Made by a program: the position numbers and the translations under genes. From contig JBBSCO010000030.1 of assembly GCA_038250235.1 (NCBI GenBank), positions 1 through 31,435 on the forward strand: DNA of 31,435 bases. The letters run 5' to 3'. Of the stretch, positions 6,922 through 16,062 are shown piece after piece. Under the pieces are notes generated by a model that worked only from the letters and a program-made list of their open reading frames with translations, had not been told where the DNA came from and did not search any database. The first letter of the stretch is position 1. The number at the start of each line of letters is the position of its first letter. This DNA is from JAAUTS01 sp038250235 (GTDB taxonomy: Bacteria > Verrucomicrobiota > Verrucomicrobiia > Methylacidiphilales > JAAUTS01).

Positions 6922-7778
6922 GTGCGGTGGACATGTTTTCGCGAAATCCTTTGGAGCCTTTCCAGTATGGATTCATGATCGAAGCCCTGCTGGTAGCCGC
7001 CTTGGTCGGGGTCGTTTGCGCTGTCCTTTCCTGCTATCTGGTGCTGAAAGGCTGGTCGCTGATGGGCGACGCCATTTCCCATGCGGTATTACCTGGTATA
7101 GTCCTGGCTTATCTCGTCGGCTGGCCTCTCATGCTGGGAGCATTTATCTCCGGTCTTTTCTGTGCAGTTTCTGCCGGCTACATCAAAGCCAACAGCCGGC
7201 TTAAGGAAGACACGGTGATTGGCGTTGTTTTTACCGGTATGTTCGCGCTTGGTTTGGTCATGGTTTCCAAGACCCAATCCGACATCCATCTGATGCATAT
7301 CCTTTTTGGAAGCCTGCTTGGTATTTCAGTCGAACAGATCTGGCAAACTGTCGGTATGGGGACGCTGGTACTCGGCGCGGTGCTTGTACTTCGAAAAGAT
7401 CTCCTGCTTTTTTGTTTCGACCCGAACCATGCCCGCAGTCTGGGTCTGAATACCACGCTGCTTTATTATGTGCTGCTCTCCTTATTGGCCCTGGCCATTG
7501 TCGTCTCGCTCCAGGCGGTTGGGATCATACTGGTCATCGCTATGCTGATCACACCTGGTTGTGTCGCCTATTTGTTGACCCGGCGTTTTGACAAAATGCT
7601 CCTGATTGCAGCTGTTTCCTCCGTCTTTTCCTGCCTGGTTGGAACTTACTTAAGCTTCTTTATCAATGGGGCTACCGGGGCCTGCATTGTTCTTGTGCAG
7701 GTCTTCCAATTCCTGTTGGTGATGACGCTTTCCCCCCGGCATGGCCTGTTGCGGAAAAGTACTGCGGCTATCTCCTGA
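6918..7778 (+). CDS. Mn/Fe ABC transporter, permease 2 (SitD/TroD family)
   Basis: A second ABC-3 permease of 286 residues, clearly a paralogue of the first. Both share LKGWSLMGDA followed by a Ser/Ala-His-Ala/Ser-Val motif, FTGxFALGL, FCFDPNxARSLGxNT and LQAVG. Two different permeases per operon is the layout of Tro, Sit, Yfe and chlamydial Ytg systems, and suggests a heterodimeric channel. A Shine-Dalgarno GGAG lies 7 bases before the ATG, which overlaps the upstream stop as ATGA. It is the last gene of the operon. The following 224 bp contain only a weak inverted repeat (CTCCTA...TAGGGAG near 7780-7802) without a T-run, so the terminator is not clear. Confidence 0.92.
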   Translation: MSAVDMFSRNPLEPFQYGFMIEALLVAALVGVVCAVLSCYLVLKGWSLMGDAISHAVLPGIVLAYLVGWPLMLGAFISGLFCAVSAGYIKANSRLKEDTVIGVVFTGMFALGLVMVSKTQSDIHLMHILFGSLLGISVEQIWQTVGMGTLVLGAVLVLRKDLLLFCFDPNHARSLGLNTTLLYYVLLSLLALAIVVSLQAVGIILVIAMLITPGCVAYLLTRRFDKMLLIAAVSSVFSCLVGTYLSFFINGATGACIVLVQVFQFLLVMTLSPRHGLLRKSTAAIS

Positions 7779-8002
7779 CTCCTAGGCAAAAGAATAGGGA
7801 GCCAGTCTATTTCCCTGCTGTTTGGATCTTCCTTTGGCACAAGGCTTGCTTATGTGTGAGCTGCCTTCTTCATACGATAGACGAGGAATTGACATCGATT
7901 GGACACACAAGGTTCAGTTTATGGATTTTTCCGGGAGCCTGCTTAGTCAAAGCTTGCATCCCGGAACGCATCGCGTTGAGATGGCATTGATTCAATCAAG
8001 AT

Positions 8003-10480
8003 ATGAACGAGCACGCCATCAACGGGGATATTCCTCCCATCTCACAAACGGAAAACATGAAGCACTCCATCCTGCGCAACCTGAAATACGGGTTGGCACG
8101 GGATCCTTACACCGCCACCAAGCGCGATTGGTGGCACTCAGTGGCCAAAGCCACCCAGGAACGCCTGATTGAACGGATGATGGCTACCCAGGCCGAACAC
8201 GCCAAGACCAAGACCAAACGTGTTTATTATCTGTCCCTGGAATTTCTCATGGGCCGTCTTCTAGGAAACAACATCATCAACTGTAACCTCTATGAGGACG
8301 CAGCCCGTTCCCTGCACGATCTGGGGCTTGATCTCGAAGGCCTTCGCCACCAGGAATATGATATGGCCTTGGGCAACGGCGGTCTCGGACGTCTCGCCGC
8401 CTGTTTCCTCGATTCCATGGCCACACTTAATCTTCCCGCCGTCGGCTACGGCATCCATTATGAATTCGGGCTTTTCAAACAGGAGTTTGTCAATGGTTTC
8501 CAGGTGGAAAGACCTGACGAATGGTTGCGCTATGGCAGCTCTTGGGAAATTGTCCGTCCCGAGTACACCCAAAAAATCCAGATTCTGGGCCGGGTGGAAA
8601 ATGTGTTTGACGAGCGTGGCAACTACCGCCCCCGCTGGGTGGAAAGCCAGAACATCGTGGGAGTTCCCTATGATATTCCCATCTGCGGATACAAAGGAGA
8701 AACCGTTAATTTTCTGCGGCTGTGGGAATCCCATGCCGAAGATGAATTTGATTTTACCGCATTCAACGCGGGCGGTTACACCGAAGCCCTGCAACGGAAG
8801 AATCTCGGCGAAACCATCTCCAAAGTGCTTTACCCAAACGATTCGACGGAAAACGGGAAGGAACTACGCCTGGTGCAGCAGTACTTTTTTGTCGCGTGTT
8901 CACTGCGCGATATCATCCGCCGCTTTGAGCGTGAACATGGCAACAACTGGATCATCTTCCCTGACAAGGTCAGCATCCAGCTCAACGACACTCATCCGTC
9001 TGTGGCAATTGCCGAACTTATGCGTTTCCTGCATGACGAGCAGGAGCTGACCTGGGATGAGGCCTGGGCCATTACGACCAAGACCTTTGCCTATACGAAC
9101 CACACCCTGCTTCCTGAAGCACTGGAGCGGTGGAGTGTTCCACTCTTCTCCAAAGTCCTGCCGCGCCACCTGCAGATTATTTTTGAAATCAATTCCCGCT
9201 TCCTCAAGGAAGTGGAGAAGAAATGGCCGGGTGATTACAGTAAGCTGAAAGAACTCTCCCTCATTGAGGAAGGCTCTGTCCAGATGATCCGCATGGCCCA
9301 TCTGGCGGTGGTGGGAAGTTTTTCGGTCAACGGCGTGGCAGAGCTTCACACACGTCTTCTCAGGGAGAATCTCTTCAAATCCTTCGACCAGTTTTATCCC
9401 GGTAAAATCAACAACAAGACCAACGGGGTGACACCCCGGCGCTGGCTGCTATCAATCAACCGGGGTCTTGGCAATCTGATCAATGAAAAAATCGGCCGTG
9501 ACTGGGTGACTGATCTCGACCAGTTGAGGAAGTTGGAGTCGTTTGTGGACGACGGCGCATTCCTTGAGAGGGTGCGCGACATTAAACACGCCAACAAGCA
9601 ATACCTCTGCAAAGTGATCCTGCGTGAGTGCGGGGTTGAAGTCAGTCCGGATGCCCTCTTTGACGTCCAGATCAAGCGGCTTCACGAATACAAACGCCAG
9701 CATCTCAACCTGTTGAACATCCTGACCGTTTACCGCCGTCTTCTGCAGAACCCGGATTACGACACGCCTCCCCGCGTGTTTGTCTTCAGTGCCAAGGCCG
9801 CCCCAGGCTATGTGGTGGCAAAATGTATCATCAAGGCCATCAATTCGGTTGCCGAGAAAATCAACAATGACCCGCGTCTCAACGGTAAGTTGAAGGTTGT
9901 TTTCCTGCCGAACTATCGTGTCTCCCTCGCTTCCTCCATCATTCCGGCCGCAGACATCTCCGAACAGATTTCCACCGCCGGAAAGGAAGCTTCCGGAACG
10001 GGAAACATGAAGCTGGGTCTGAATGGGGCACTGACCATCGGCACCCTTGACGGCGCCAATGTGGAAATACTGGAGGAGGTCGGTCCGGAAAACATCTTCA
10101 TCTTCGGCAAAACTGTCCAAGAAGTCGATGAACTTTGGGCCAACGGCTACAACCCCCGCGATTACTACAATTCCAACGAAGAACTAAAGGCGGTTCTGGA
10201 CTGGTTGGGTTCGCGTCACTTCATTCCCAACGACCCGCATGACACCCTGGCTCCTCTGATGCACAGTATGCTGGGAGGAGGGGATCCTTTCCTGGTTCTG
10301 GCCGATTATGCTGCCTATGTGGAAGCGCAGGAAAAAGTGGACAAAGCTTATCGCGATCCTGTCCATTGGTCCAGAATGTCCATCCTGAATACCGCGCGTC
10401 TGGGCAAGTTTTCCAGCGACAGAACCATCAACCAATACGCCAGCGAAATCTGGAAGTTGAATCCTGTCCGGGTTCCCTGA
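8003..10480 (+). CDS. glgP: glycogen/alpha-glucan phosphorylase
   Basis: Releases glucose-1-phosphate from the ends of alpha-1,4-glucans such as glycogen, using pyridoxal phosphate in the cytoplasm. The 825-residue length is normal for GT35 phosphorylases. Hallmarks include YYLSLEFLMGR and ALGNGGLGRLAACF in the N-terminal half, NKTNGVTPRRWL in the middle and the cofactor site EASGTGNMKLG..NGALTIGTLDGAN, where Lys670 should bind PLP. An in-frame TGA at 7988 limits the start to 8003 or later; ATG 8057 (MKHSIL) is an alternative that would still cover the family core. Neither start has a clear ribosome site. It stands 114 bp upstream of the hopanoid gene and probably forms its own unit; an inverted repeat follows its stop. 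Confidence 0.96.
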   Translation: MNEHAINGDIPPISQTENMKHSILRNLKYGLARDPYTATKRDWWHSVAKATQERLIERMMATQAEHAKTKTKRVYYLSLEFLMGRLLGNNIINCNLYEDAARSLHDLGLDLEGLRHQEYDMALGNGGLGRLAACFLDSMATLNLPAVGYGIHYEFGLFKQEFVNGFQVERPDEWLRYGSSWEIVRPEYTQKIQILGRVENVFDERGNYRPRWVESQNIVGVPYDIPICGYKGETVNFLRLWESHAEDEFDFTAFNAGGYTEALQRKNLGETISKVLYPNDSTENGKELRLVQQYFFVACSLRDIIRRFEREHGNNWIIFPDKVSIQLNDTHPSVAIAELMRFLHDEQELTWDEAWAITTKTFAYTNHTLLPEALERWSVPLFSKVLPRHLQIIFEINSRFLKEVEKKWPGDYSKLKELSLIEEGSVQMIRMAHLAVVGSFSVNGVAELHTRLLRENLFKSFDQFYPGKINNKTNGVTPRRWLLSINRGLGNLINEKIGRDWVTDLDQLRKLESFVDDGAFLERVRDIKHANKQYLCKVILRECGVEVSPDALFDVQIKRLHEYKRQHLNLLNILTVYRRLLQNPDYDTPPRVFVFSAKAAPGYVVAKCIIKAINSVAEKINNDPRLNGKLKVVFLPNYRVSLASSIIPAADISEQISTAGKEASGTGNMKLGLNGALTIGTLDGANVEILEEVGPENIFIFGKTVQEVDELWANGYNPRDYYNSNEELKAVLDWLGSRHFIPNDPHDTLAPLMHSMLGGGDPFLVLADYAAYVEAQEKVDKAYRDPVHWSRMSILNTARLGKFSSDRTINQYASEIWKLNPVRVP

Positions 10481-10491
10481 ATCTCCGACCT

Positions 10492-10521
10492 GGCTTTGCG
10501 GACAAGAATATTGGCAAGGCC
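10492..10521 (+). terminator. inverted repeat after glgP, possible terminator
   Basis: GGCTTTGC (10492-10499) can pair with GCAAGGCC (10514-10521) over 8 bp including one G-T wobble, with a 14-nt loop. It begins 12 nt after the glgP stop. No T-run follows, so it is not a classical intrinsic terminator. It may instead protect the 3' end. Confidence 0.3.
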
Positions 10522-10557
10522 ATGATATTGGGTGGTTTCAAGCAAAAGTCTGACTGG

Positions 10558-10587
10558 TTGACTTCAACCCATGCTTTTGCAGACTAT
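10558..10587 (+). promoter_or_regulatory. candidate promoter of the squalene-hopene cyclase gene
   Basis: TTGACT (10558-10563), an 18-nt spacer and GACTAT (10582-10587), then seven bases to the ATG at 10595. TATTTA (10585-10590) is an overlapping alternative -10. The match is moderate at the -35 and weak at the -10. Confidence 0.35.
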
Positions 10588-10594
10588 TTAAGGT

Positions 10595-12589
10595 ATGCCC
10601 CCGCCTGATTCCAATCCCTCCGTCAGTACCATGACCATGGGCCGTCACCAATTGAAAGTGATGGTCGAGCCTGAATTGGCTACCAAAGTTGACGTTGCCA
10701 TCAAACGCAGTCAGACCTATCTCAAGCGTCTTCAAAACGAAAAAGGGTACTGGATTGGGGAACTGTTCGTCGATACCACCGTTGCCTGCGACCTCATGCT
10801 CTATATGTATTGGGCAGACGAAATCGATTACGTTAAACAGGGTAAAATCGTCAAACATATCCTCGACCGGGTTCAGCCCGATGGCGGATGGAACATCTAC
10901 ACTGGAGGTCCCAGTGAAATCAATGCCTCAGTCAAATGTTATCTCTCTCTGAAATTGGCGGGTTTCTCTCCCGAAGATCCCGTGATGAAGAAGGCCCATG
11001 CGGTGATACTGCGTCTGGGCGGTATTCCGAAAATGAACACCTATGGAAAACTTTACCTGGCCTTGCTGGGACAGTTTCCCTGGAAATATCTGCCCATCAT
11101 TCCTGCTGAGGCCATCCTGCTTCCCAACTGGCTTTACTTCAACATTTACGAACTCTCATCCTGGACCCGGGCCATGTATGTCCCGCTTTCCATTATCAAC
11201 CACTACAAGCCCACCAAGCTTCTTCCTCCGGAGAAGCAACTACACGAGCTTTATCCCTACGGAACGGAAAATCAGGATTTCTCCCTGCCCTACGACAAAA
11301 AGATCTTCACCTGGCGCAACTTCTTCCTTCGCTGGGACACTTTCCTGAAATTCGTGGACGGACTGCCTTACCGACCTTTCCGTAAACAAGCCCTGAAAAA
11401 TTCCGAGGCCTGGATGATCGAGCGTTGCTCGCAGGGCTCCGACGGCTTGGGGGCCATTTTCCCCAGCATGATGAATTCCCTGATCGCCCTGCGCTGCCTC
11501 GGATATTCCAACGAGCATCCCATTGTCCAGAAATGTAAAAGGGTCTTCCGTGAGCTTGAAGTTGACGATGCGGATAACAACGACTTCCGGGTGCAACCCT
11601 GTCTTTCTCCGGTGTGGGACACAGCCATCACTTCGGTGGCACTAGCCACCTCCGGCGTTCCGGCCAACGATCCCGCTCTGGTCAAAGCGGCTGATTGGCT
11701 GTTGCAGAACGAAATCAAAATCAAGGGTGACTGGGTTGTCAAAAATCCCTACCCACACGCCAGCGGCTGGGCCTTTGAATTTGCCAACGATTACTACCCC
11801 GATGTGGACGACACCTTCAAGGTGTTACTGGCCCTGCGTTTGGTGGAATCTTCCGACGAAAAGAAAAAGAGCGAAGTCATGCACCGTGCCCTGAACTGGG
11901 CCAAGAGTTTTCAATGTAAAAATGGCGGCTATGCAGCCTTCGACAAAGATGTGACCAAACACTGGCTTGACCATGTGCCTTTTGCCGATCACAAAGCCAT
12001 TCTCGATCCTCCGTGCAGCGACATCACCGCACGCGCCTTGGAATGTTTCGGTAAACTGGGTATCCCCAAGAGCGATCCGGTCATCGCCAAAGCCATCACC
12101 TATCTGAAAAAGACCCAGGAAGAGGACGGCTCCTGGTATGGCCGCTGGGGTGTCAATTACGTCTATGGATCCTGGCAATCACTTCGGGGCCTCTATTCCA
12201 TCGGCGAGGACATGAACCAGGACTGGATTGTTCGTGCCCGCGACTGGCTCGAGTCCTGCCAGAACCCGGATGGGGGTTGGGGAGAGACCTGTGCCTCCTA
12301 CGATGATCCACGTTTGAAAGGGCAGGGGCCCAGCACGCCTTCCCAGACAGCCTGGGGTTTGATGGGCATGCTGACCTGCGGGGATCCCACGCGCCCCAGT
12401 ATCCAGCGGTCAGGCAACTACCTCGCGACCATGCAGGAAGAGGAGGGGAGTTGGCGGGAAGATTTCATCACGGGAACCGGTTTCCCGTGTGTCTTTTATC
12501 TCAAATATGATATGTACCGTAACAACTGGCCATTGCTGGCTCTGGCTGAACTGCGGCAATTGATCAGCAGACGGGCTGTTTTGGCGTAA
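10595..12589 (+). CDS. shc: squalene-hopene cyclase
   Basis: Cyclises squalene to hopene/diplopterol, the committed step of hopanoid synthesis, as a monotopic inner-membrane enzyme. The 664-residue length is typical. The catalytic acid motif DVDD is at 403-406 (YPDVDDTFK), the protonating Asp region of the family. Several QW-type repeats are visible: DGGWNIYTGG near 95, DGSWYGRWG, NPDGGWGETCASYDD and EGSWREDF, plus FPCVFYLKYDMYRNNWPL at the C-terminus. The first about 25 residues are not conserved, so a later ATG (10631 or 10637) cannot be ruled out. An HpnG-like nucleosidase follows after 12 bp. The usual squalene-forming genes hpnC, hpnD and hpnE are not in this window and must lie elsewhere or be replaced by a squalene synthase. 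Confidence 0.95.
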   Translation: MPPPDSNPSVSTMTMGRHQLKVMVEPELATKVDVAIKRSQTYLKRLQNEKGYWIGELFVDTTVACDLMLYMYWADEIDYVKQGKIVKHILDRVQPDGGWNIYTGGPSEINASVKCYLSLKLAGFSPEDPVMKKAHAVILRLGGIPKMNTYGKLYLALLGQFPWKYLPIIPAEAILLPNWLYFNIYELSSWTRAMYVPLSIINHYKPTKLLPPEKQLHELYPYGTENQDFSLPYDKKIFTWRNFFLRWDTFLKFVDGLPYRPFRKQALKNSEAWMIERCSQGSDGLGAIFPSMMNSLIALRCLGYSNEHPIVQKCKRVFRELEVDDADNNDFRVQPCLSPVWDTAITSVALATSGVPANDPALVKAADWLLQNEIKIKGDWVVKNPYPHASGWAFEFANDYYPDVDDTFKVLLALRLVESSDEKKKSEVMHRALNWAKSFQCKNGGYAAFDKDVTKHWLDHVPFADHKAILDPPCSDITARALECFGKLGIPKSDPVIAKAITYLKKTQEEDGSWYGRWGVNYVYGSWQSLRGLYSIGEDMNQDWIVRARDWLESCQNPDGGWGETCASYDDPRLKGQGPSTPSQTAWGLMGMLTCGDPTRPSIQRSGNYLATMQEEEGSWREDFITGTGFPCVFYLKYDMYRNNWPLLALAELRQLISRRAVLA

Positions 12590-12601
12590 GCCCTCGATTT
12601 T

Positions 12602-13300
12602 ATGGTAACTGTCGTTTTCCCAACCCATTTCGAATCCGAAGATTTTCTGGCCGCTTTGATCGACAAAAAGCAGAATGATATTAATGGAGTGGAATGTTAT
12701 ACGGGGAAAATCGGGGAGATTGATGTTCAGGTGATCCTCTGTGGCATTGGCCCCAGAAAATCATCTGATTCAGTGACAAAAGTTTTTGCTGTTTCCCCGC
12801 CCAGCATGGTGATTGTCACTGGTTTTGCCGGTGCTTTATCCACCCAGTTGGTGAGGGGGCAGATCCTCGTGGCTTCTGGTTACAGCTCCAACGACCTGAT
12901 CAATTACATCAAACTCATACCCGGATTCGACATCGGCCGTATGCATTCCTCCGAAAAAGTGATCGGAACGGCGGAGGAAAAAAAGGTGTTGGGCGAACAA
13001 ACCGGATGCCAGATGGTCGATATGGAAATGGCAGCCATCGCGGGTGTCGTACGCGCTTACGGAGTGGAAATACTCGGAATTCGGATCATCAGCGATCTGG
13101 CCAAGGAAAACGTCCCGGTTGATCTCCTGGCCAAGGGTTACGACGAGGCCACAGGAAAAACGACCCCGCTGAAAATGGCCGGCTACTTGTTACTCAAACC
13201 ACACCGGATCAAAGAGCTGAAGAAATTTCTCGAACCACTCCCTGCGGCACGGAAAAAACTTACAGACTTCCTGATAGCGGCTGTCGAAGAGTTTGATTGA
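12602..13300 (+). CDS. MTAN/PNP-family nucleosidase, HpnG candidate
   Basis: This 232-residue protein belongs to the nucleoside phosphorylase/nucleosidase superfamily. It has an early CGIGP block, GFAGALSTQLVRGQILVAS (about 76-94) and a VDMEMAAIAGVVRAYG segment followed by IRIISDLA, which corresponds to the purine- and ribose-binding Glu region and the catalytic Asp of methylthioadenosine/SAH nucleosidases. Sitting 12 bp after squalene-hopene cyclase, it is most simply HpnG, which removes adenine from adenosylhopane on the way to bacteriohopanetetrol. A general MTA/SAH or futalosine nucleosidase is the alternative, since the VDME block is also MTAN-like. The next gene, rdgB, starts on its stop codon, suggesting co-transcription. 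Confidence 0.75.
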   Translation: MVTVVFPTHFESEDFLAALIDKKQNDINGVECYTGKIGEIDVQVILCGIGPRKSSDSVTKVFAVSPPSMVIVTGFAGALSTQLVRGQILVASGYSSNDLINYIKLIPGFDIGRMHSSEKVIGTAEEKKVLGEQTGCQMVDMEMAAIAGVVRAYGVEILGIRIISDLAKENVPVDLLAKGYDEATGKTTPLKMAGYLLLKPHRIKELKKFLEPLPAARKKLTDFLIAAVEEFD

Positions 13301-13923
13301 TGCTTTTTATGCCGACGCCGATTCTTCTGGCCACGCGCAACAAGGGAAAGGCCCGGGAATTCCAGGAAATGCTGGGGGCCGAATGGCAGGTTCTGACTTC
13401 GTCCGATGTTCCAGATCTTCCAGACGTGTCTGAGGATGGAGAAACCTTCGAAGCCAACGCCCAAAAGAAGGCCTTGGCCTGCGGAGCGATTTTTACCGGT
13501 TTTGTGCTGGCGGATGATTCGGGGCTTGAAGTCGATGCTTTGAATGGAGTGCCTGGAATCCATTCAGCCCGTTTTGCCGGAGAACCTTCCAATGACCTGA
13601 GAAACAACGAATTGTTGCTGACCAGGATGCTCGATGTCCCGGAAGACAGCCGTGGAGCCCAGTTTGTCTGCGTCCTGGCATTGACGAAAGGAGCGACGTT
13701 TTTGGGTCTTTACAAGGGTATTTTGCGGGGCAGGGTTTTATATTCTGCGCGCGGGCAGGGAGGCTTTGGCTATGATCCTGCATTTGTACCAGAAGGGTAT
13801 CAAGAGTCCTTTGGAGAACTGGATTACAGAATTAAAAACAGTATCAGCCACCGTGCCCAGGCTTTGCAGGCCTTGATTTCAGATTTGGATCAACTCAAAA
13901 AGAATCGGCCTCAGTTTTTTTAG
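13300..13923 (+). CDS. rdgB: XTP/dITP diphosphatase (non-canonical purine NTPase)
   Basis: Hydrolyses dITP, XTP and ITP to monophosphates and pyrophosphate, keeping deaminated purines out of DNA and RNA. The protein of about 207 residues fits the Ham1/RdgB family: nucleotide-binding ATRNKGKAREF near the start, the catalytic LADDSGLEVDALNG block, FGYDPAF and the late SHRAQAL motif. ATG 13300 overlaps the upstream TGA as TGATG; a TTG one codon earlier and ATG 13309, which gives the more usual short N-terminus, are both possible. A PPK2 gene follows after 23 bp on the same strand. Confidence 0.94.
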   Translation: MLFMPTPILLATRNKGKAREFQEMLGAEWQVLTSSDVPDLPDVSEDGETFEANAQKKALACGAIFTGFVLADDSGLEVDALNGVPGIHSARFAGEPSNDLRNNELLLTRMLDVPEDSRGAQFVCVLALTKGATFLGLYKGILRGRVLYSARGQGGFGYDPAFVPEGYQESFGELDYRIKNSISHRAQALQALISDLDQLKKNRPQFF

Positions 13924-13946
13924 GTTTCCACTTTTCACAGAATACT

Positions 13947-14813
13947 ATGAGCAAAAAAATCAATGCGAAAGAGTTCAGGGTTGAATCTGAATCCAAGGTC
14001 AGGCTCGGTAAATGGCCTACTTTGGCGGAGCCGTTCTATCAATCTCAAGAGGATTATCAAAGCATTCTGAAGTCCCAGATCAAAGAGCTCAGTTCTTTGC
14101 AACAGGTGCACTATGCCTCGAACCAGTTTGCCTTGTTGCTCATCTTTCAGGCCATGGATGCGGCTGGGAAAGATGGAGCCATCCAACATGTGATGTCCGG
14201 CATCAATCCTCAGGGCTGTCAGGTTTTCAGCTTCAAACAGCCCAGCTCAGAAGAATTGGAACATGACTTTCTTTGGAGGACAACCAAATGCCTGCCGGAG
14301 CGTGGACGGATAGGGATTTTCAACCGGTCCTATTACGAAGATGTTTTGGTTGTGAGGGTGCGCCCGGAGCTCTTGCAAAAACAGGGCTTGGCCAATACCG
14401 GTGATTTAAAGAATCTTTGGAAGGGTCGCTACCGCTCCATTGTTGATCAGGAGGCTCATCTTTACCGGAACGGTACCCGCATCATCAAGTTTTTCCTGCA
14501 TTTGTCCAAGGACGAACAGAAGAAGCGTCTTTTGGCCCGCATTGATGAGCCCGACAAAAACTGGAAGTTTGATCCTAATGATATTAATGAACGCAGACGT
14601 TGGGACGACTACATGAAAGCCTATGAGGATTGCCTGGAAGCCACGAGCAGCGAGGAAGCACCCTGGTATGTGATCCCGGCTGATGATAAAAAGAATGCCC
14701 GGTTGATCATCTCGCAGATCATACTGGATACGATGAACAAGTTGGGAATGGCTTATCCGAAGGTTTCAGCAGCGCAAATGGAGGAGCTGAAAGCTATCCG
14801 AGGTCAGCTTTAA
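13947..14813 (+). CDS. PPK2-family polyphosphate kinase/phosphotransferase
   Basis: Transfers phosphate between polyphosphate and nucleotides. The 288-residue, single-domain protein has the Walker A-like DAAGKDG (71-77) continuing as IQHVMSGINPQG, Walker B region RIGIFNRSYYEDVLV (121-135) and a lid with KKRLLARIDEPDKNWKF. This single-domain pattern with MSGINPQG resembles class III PPK2 enzymes, which can phosphorylate both AMP and ADP, but class assignment from motifs is tentative. It follows rdgB closely and may share its transcript. The 84 bp to the convergent lepB gene contain no strong terminator hairpin. Confidence 0.92.
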   Translation: MSKKINAKEFRVESESKVRLGKWPTLAEPFYQSQEDYQSILKSQIKELSSLQQVHYASNQFALLLIFQAMDAAGKDGAIQHVMSGINPQGCQVFSFKQPSSEELEHDFLWRTTKCLPERGRIGIFNRSYYEDVLVVRVRPELLQKQGLANTGDLKNLWKGRYRSIVDQEAHLYRNGTRIIKFFLHLSKDEQKKRLLARIDEPDKNWKFDPNDINERRRWDDYMKAYEDCLEATSSEEAPWYVIPADDKKNARLIISQIILDTMNKLGMAYPKVSAAQMEELKAIRGQL

Positions 14814-14897
14814 AATCATATCTTAAACTTGATACAACAAATATTGTGCGAAGTATCGAGTTGCAGGTTGTTTACCCCTCTTGGGCTTTGGTTTTAT

Positions 14898-16040
14898 TTA
14901 TCTGATCCAGCCCCAGCGTTCACCAAAGGGCCAGTAAACAATTGAGCCGGTTCCAATGAGATTATTTCTCGGCACAAAACCCCAACGGCGACTGTCAGAG
15001 CTGTTCGGACTGTTGTCACCCATGGCCCAGAATTGGTCCCGCGGAATTTTCAGCAACTCATCAGGTCCGGTCAGGTATTGGCCTCCCAATAGAAAAGTAT
15101 AGCCACTGTAGCCATTCTCCATGGAGTAAATGCGTTTGAAGATCTCCTTGTCATGCTCAAGTACAGCCCCGTCACTGATCAAGTAAGGCGGTGTAAGCTG
15201 AAGAGTGACGCCGGGAACACCGACGCAGCGTTTGATGTAGTATTGCTGGGTCGAATACCCGTGCCCTTCAAGGATCCCTGGAATGTCATGTGTAGTGAAA
15301 ACAAAGACTTCGCCCTGCCTAGGTTGTCGAAAATGATAAAGCCAGCGGTTTACGAAAACTTGGTCACCCGTAAGGCGTTCCATCCGAACCACCACTTCCC
15401 CCTTCTTAATCCGCAGTCCTTCGTTGGTCATCAAGGTCCGGCCCGAAGCCCTGAAAAGCTGGGGCGCCGCCTTGGCCAATTCCGACCGGGAAAGCAACAA
15501 CGTATGGGATTCGTCTCCAAAACGAACTGTGGTTGAGGTCAGCGGTATGATACCGAAAAGCCGTCCCTCGGTGACTTCTTTCAGTTCCCCGGAGCTTTTG
15601 GCCACGATTTCATGGTAACTCTTACCAAAGGCCGCCAAATCAAAAATTCTCATAATGGGATTCGGCAAAGGCTTCGGGTGCTCCTGAATGGCAATACCCC
15701 AGAGAGAGGGCTTCATGGAGTCAGTCGGAATCTTGAAGGGCTGGTAAAAATATGTTCGGATAGCCAAGGCCAGAACTATCGCTACAAAGAATACTTCGAC
15801 ATTCTCTGCCCAGACATTGACGTTCAAATAACTCGGGAAAAGCTTTTCCACCCGACGGTTGGCATGTTCCAAGCGTTTCTTTTCACCTTCGGAAAAACCC
15901 CTCTCAACCTGAAGAGATTTGAGTTCTGCTTGCAAACTGAGAAATTCTTCTAACTGTCTGGGATTGAAGAGGTCACGTGAGTAATGCCACTTCTTACGCA
16001 TGAAATGTAAATACTCGCCGATTTGTTTTCTGAATTGCAT
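14898..16040 (-). CDS. lepB: signal peptidase I, large form
   Basis: Cleaves signal peptides from exported proteins at the outer face of the inner membrane. The 380-residue protein has a charged cytoplasmic stretch (1-75), a transmembrane helix (about 82-96), then the catalytic Ser108 in IPTDSMKPSLWG and general-base Lys270 in YYIKRCVGVPG. The box E motif GDNSPNSSDSRRWG lies near the C-terminus. Ser and Lys are 162 residues apart, against about 55 in the E. coli enzyme, so a domain of roughly 100 residues is inserted between boxes B and D. It lies 22 nt downstream of lepA, the familiar lepA-lepB pair. No Shine-Dalgarno sequence is seen before its ATG. Confidence 0.94.
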   Translation of the reverse strand: MQFRKQIGEYLHFMRKKWHYSRDLFNPRQLEEFLSLQAELKSLQVERGFSEGEKKRLEHANRRVEKLFPSYLNVNVWAENVEVFFVAIVLALAIRTYFYQPFKIPTDSMKPSLWGIAIQEHPKPLPNPIMRIFDLAAFGKSYHEIVAKSSGELKEVTEGRLFGIIPLTSTTVRFGDESHTLLLSRSELAKAAPQLFRASGRTLMTNEGLRIKKGEVVVRMERLTGDQVFVNRWLYHFRQPRQGEVFVFTTHDIPGILEGHGYSTQQYYIKRCVGVPGVTLQLTPPYLISDGAVLEHDKEIFKRIYSMENGYSGYTFLLGGQYLTGPDELLKIPRDQFWAMGDNSPNSSDSRRWGFVPRNNLIGTGSIVYWPFGERWGWIR

Positions 16041-16062
16041 AAAATTTTATGTTAGCTGTTGT

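Noticed and set aside
7822..8172. Plus-strand frame overlapping the start of glgP
   Set aside because: It overlaps the well-supported phosphorylase gene out of frame, has no family motif and no ribosome site.
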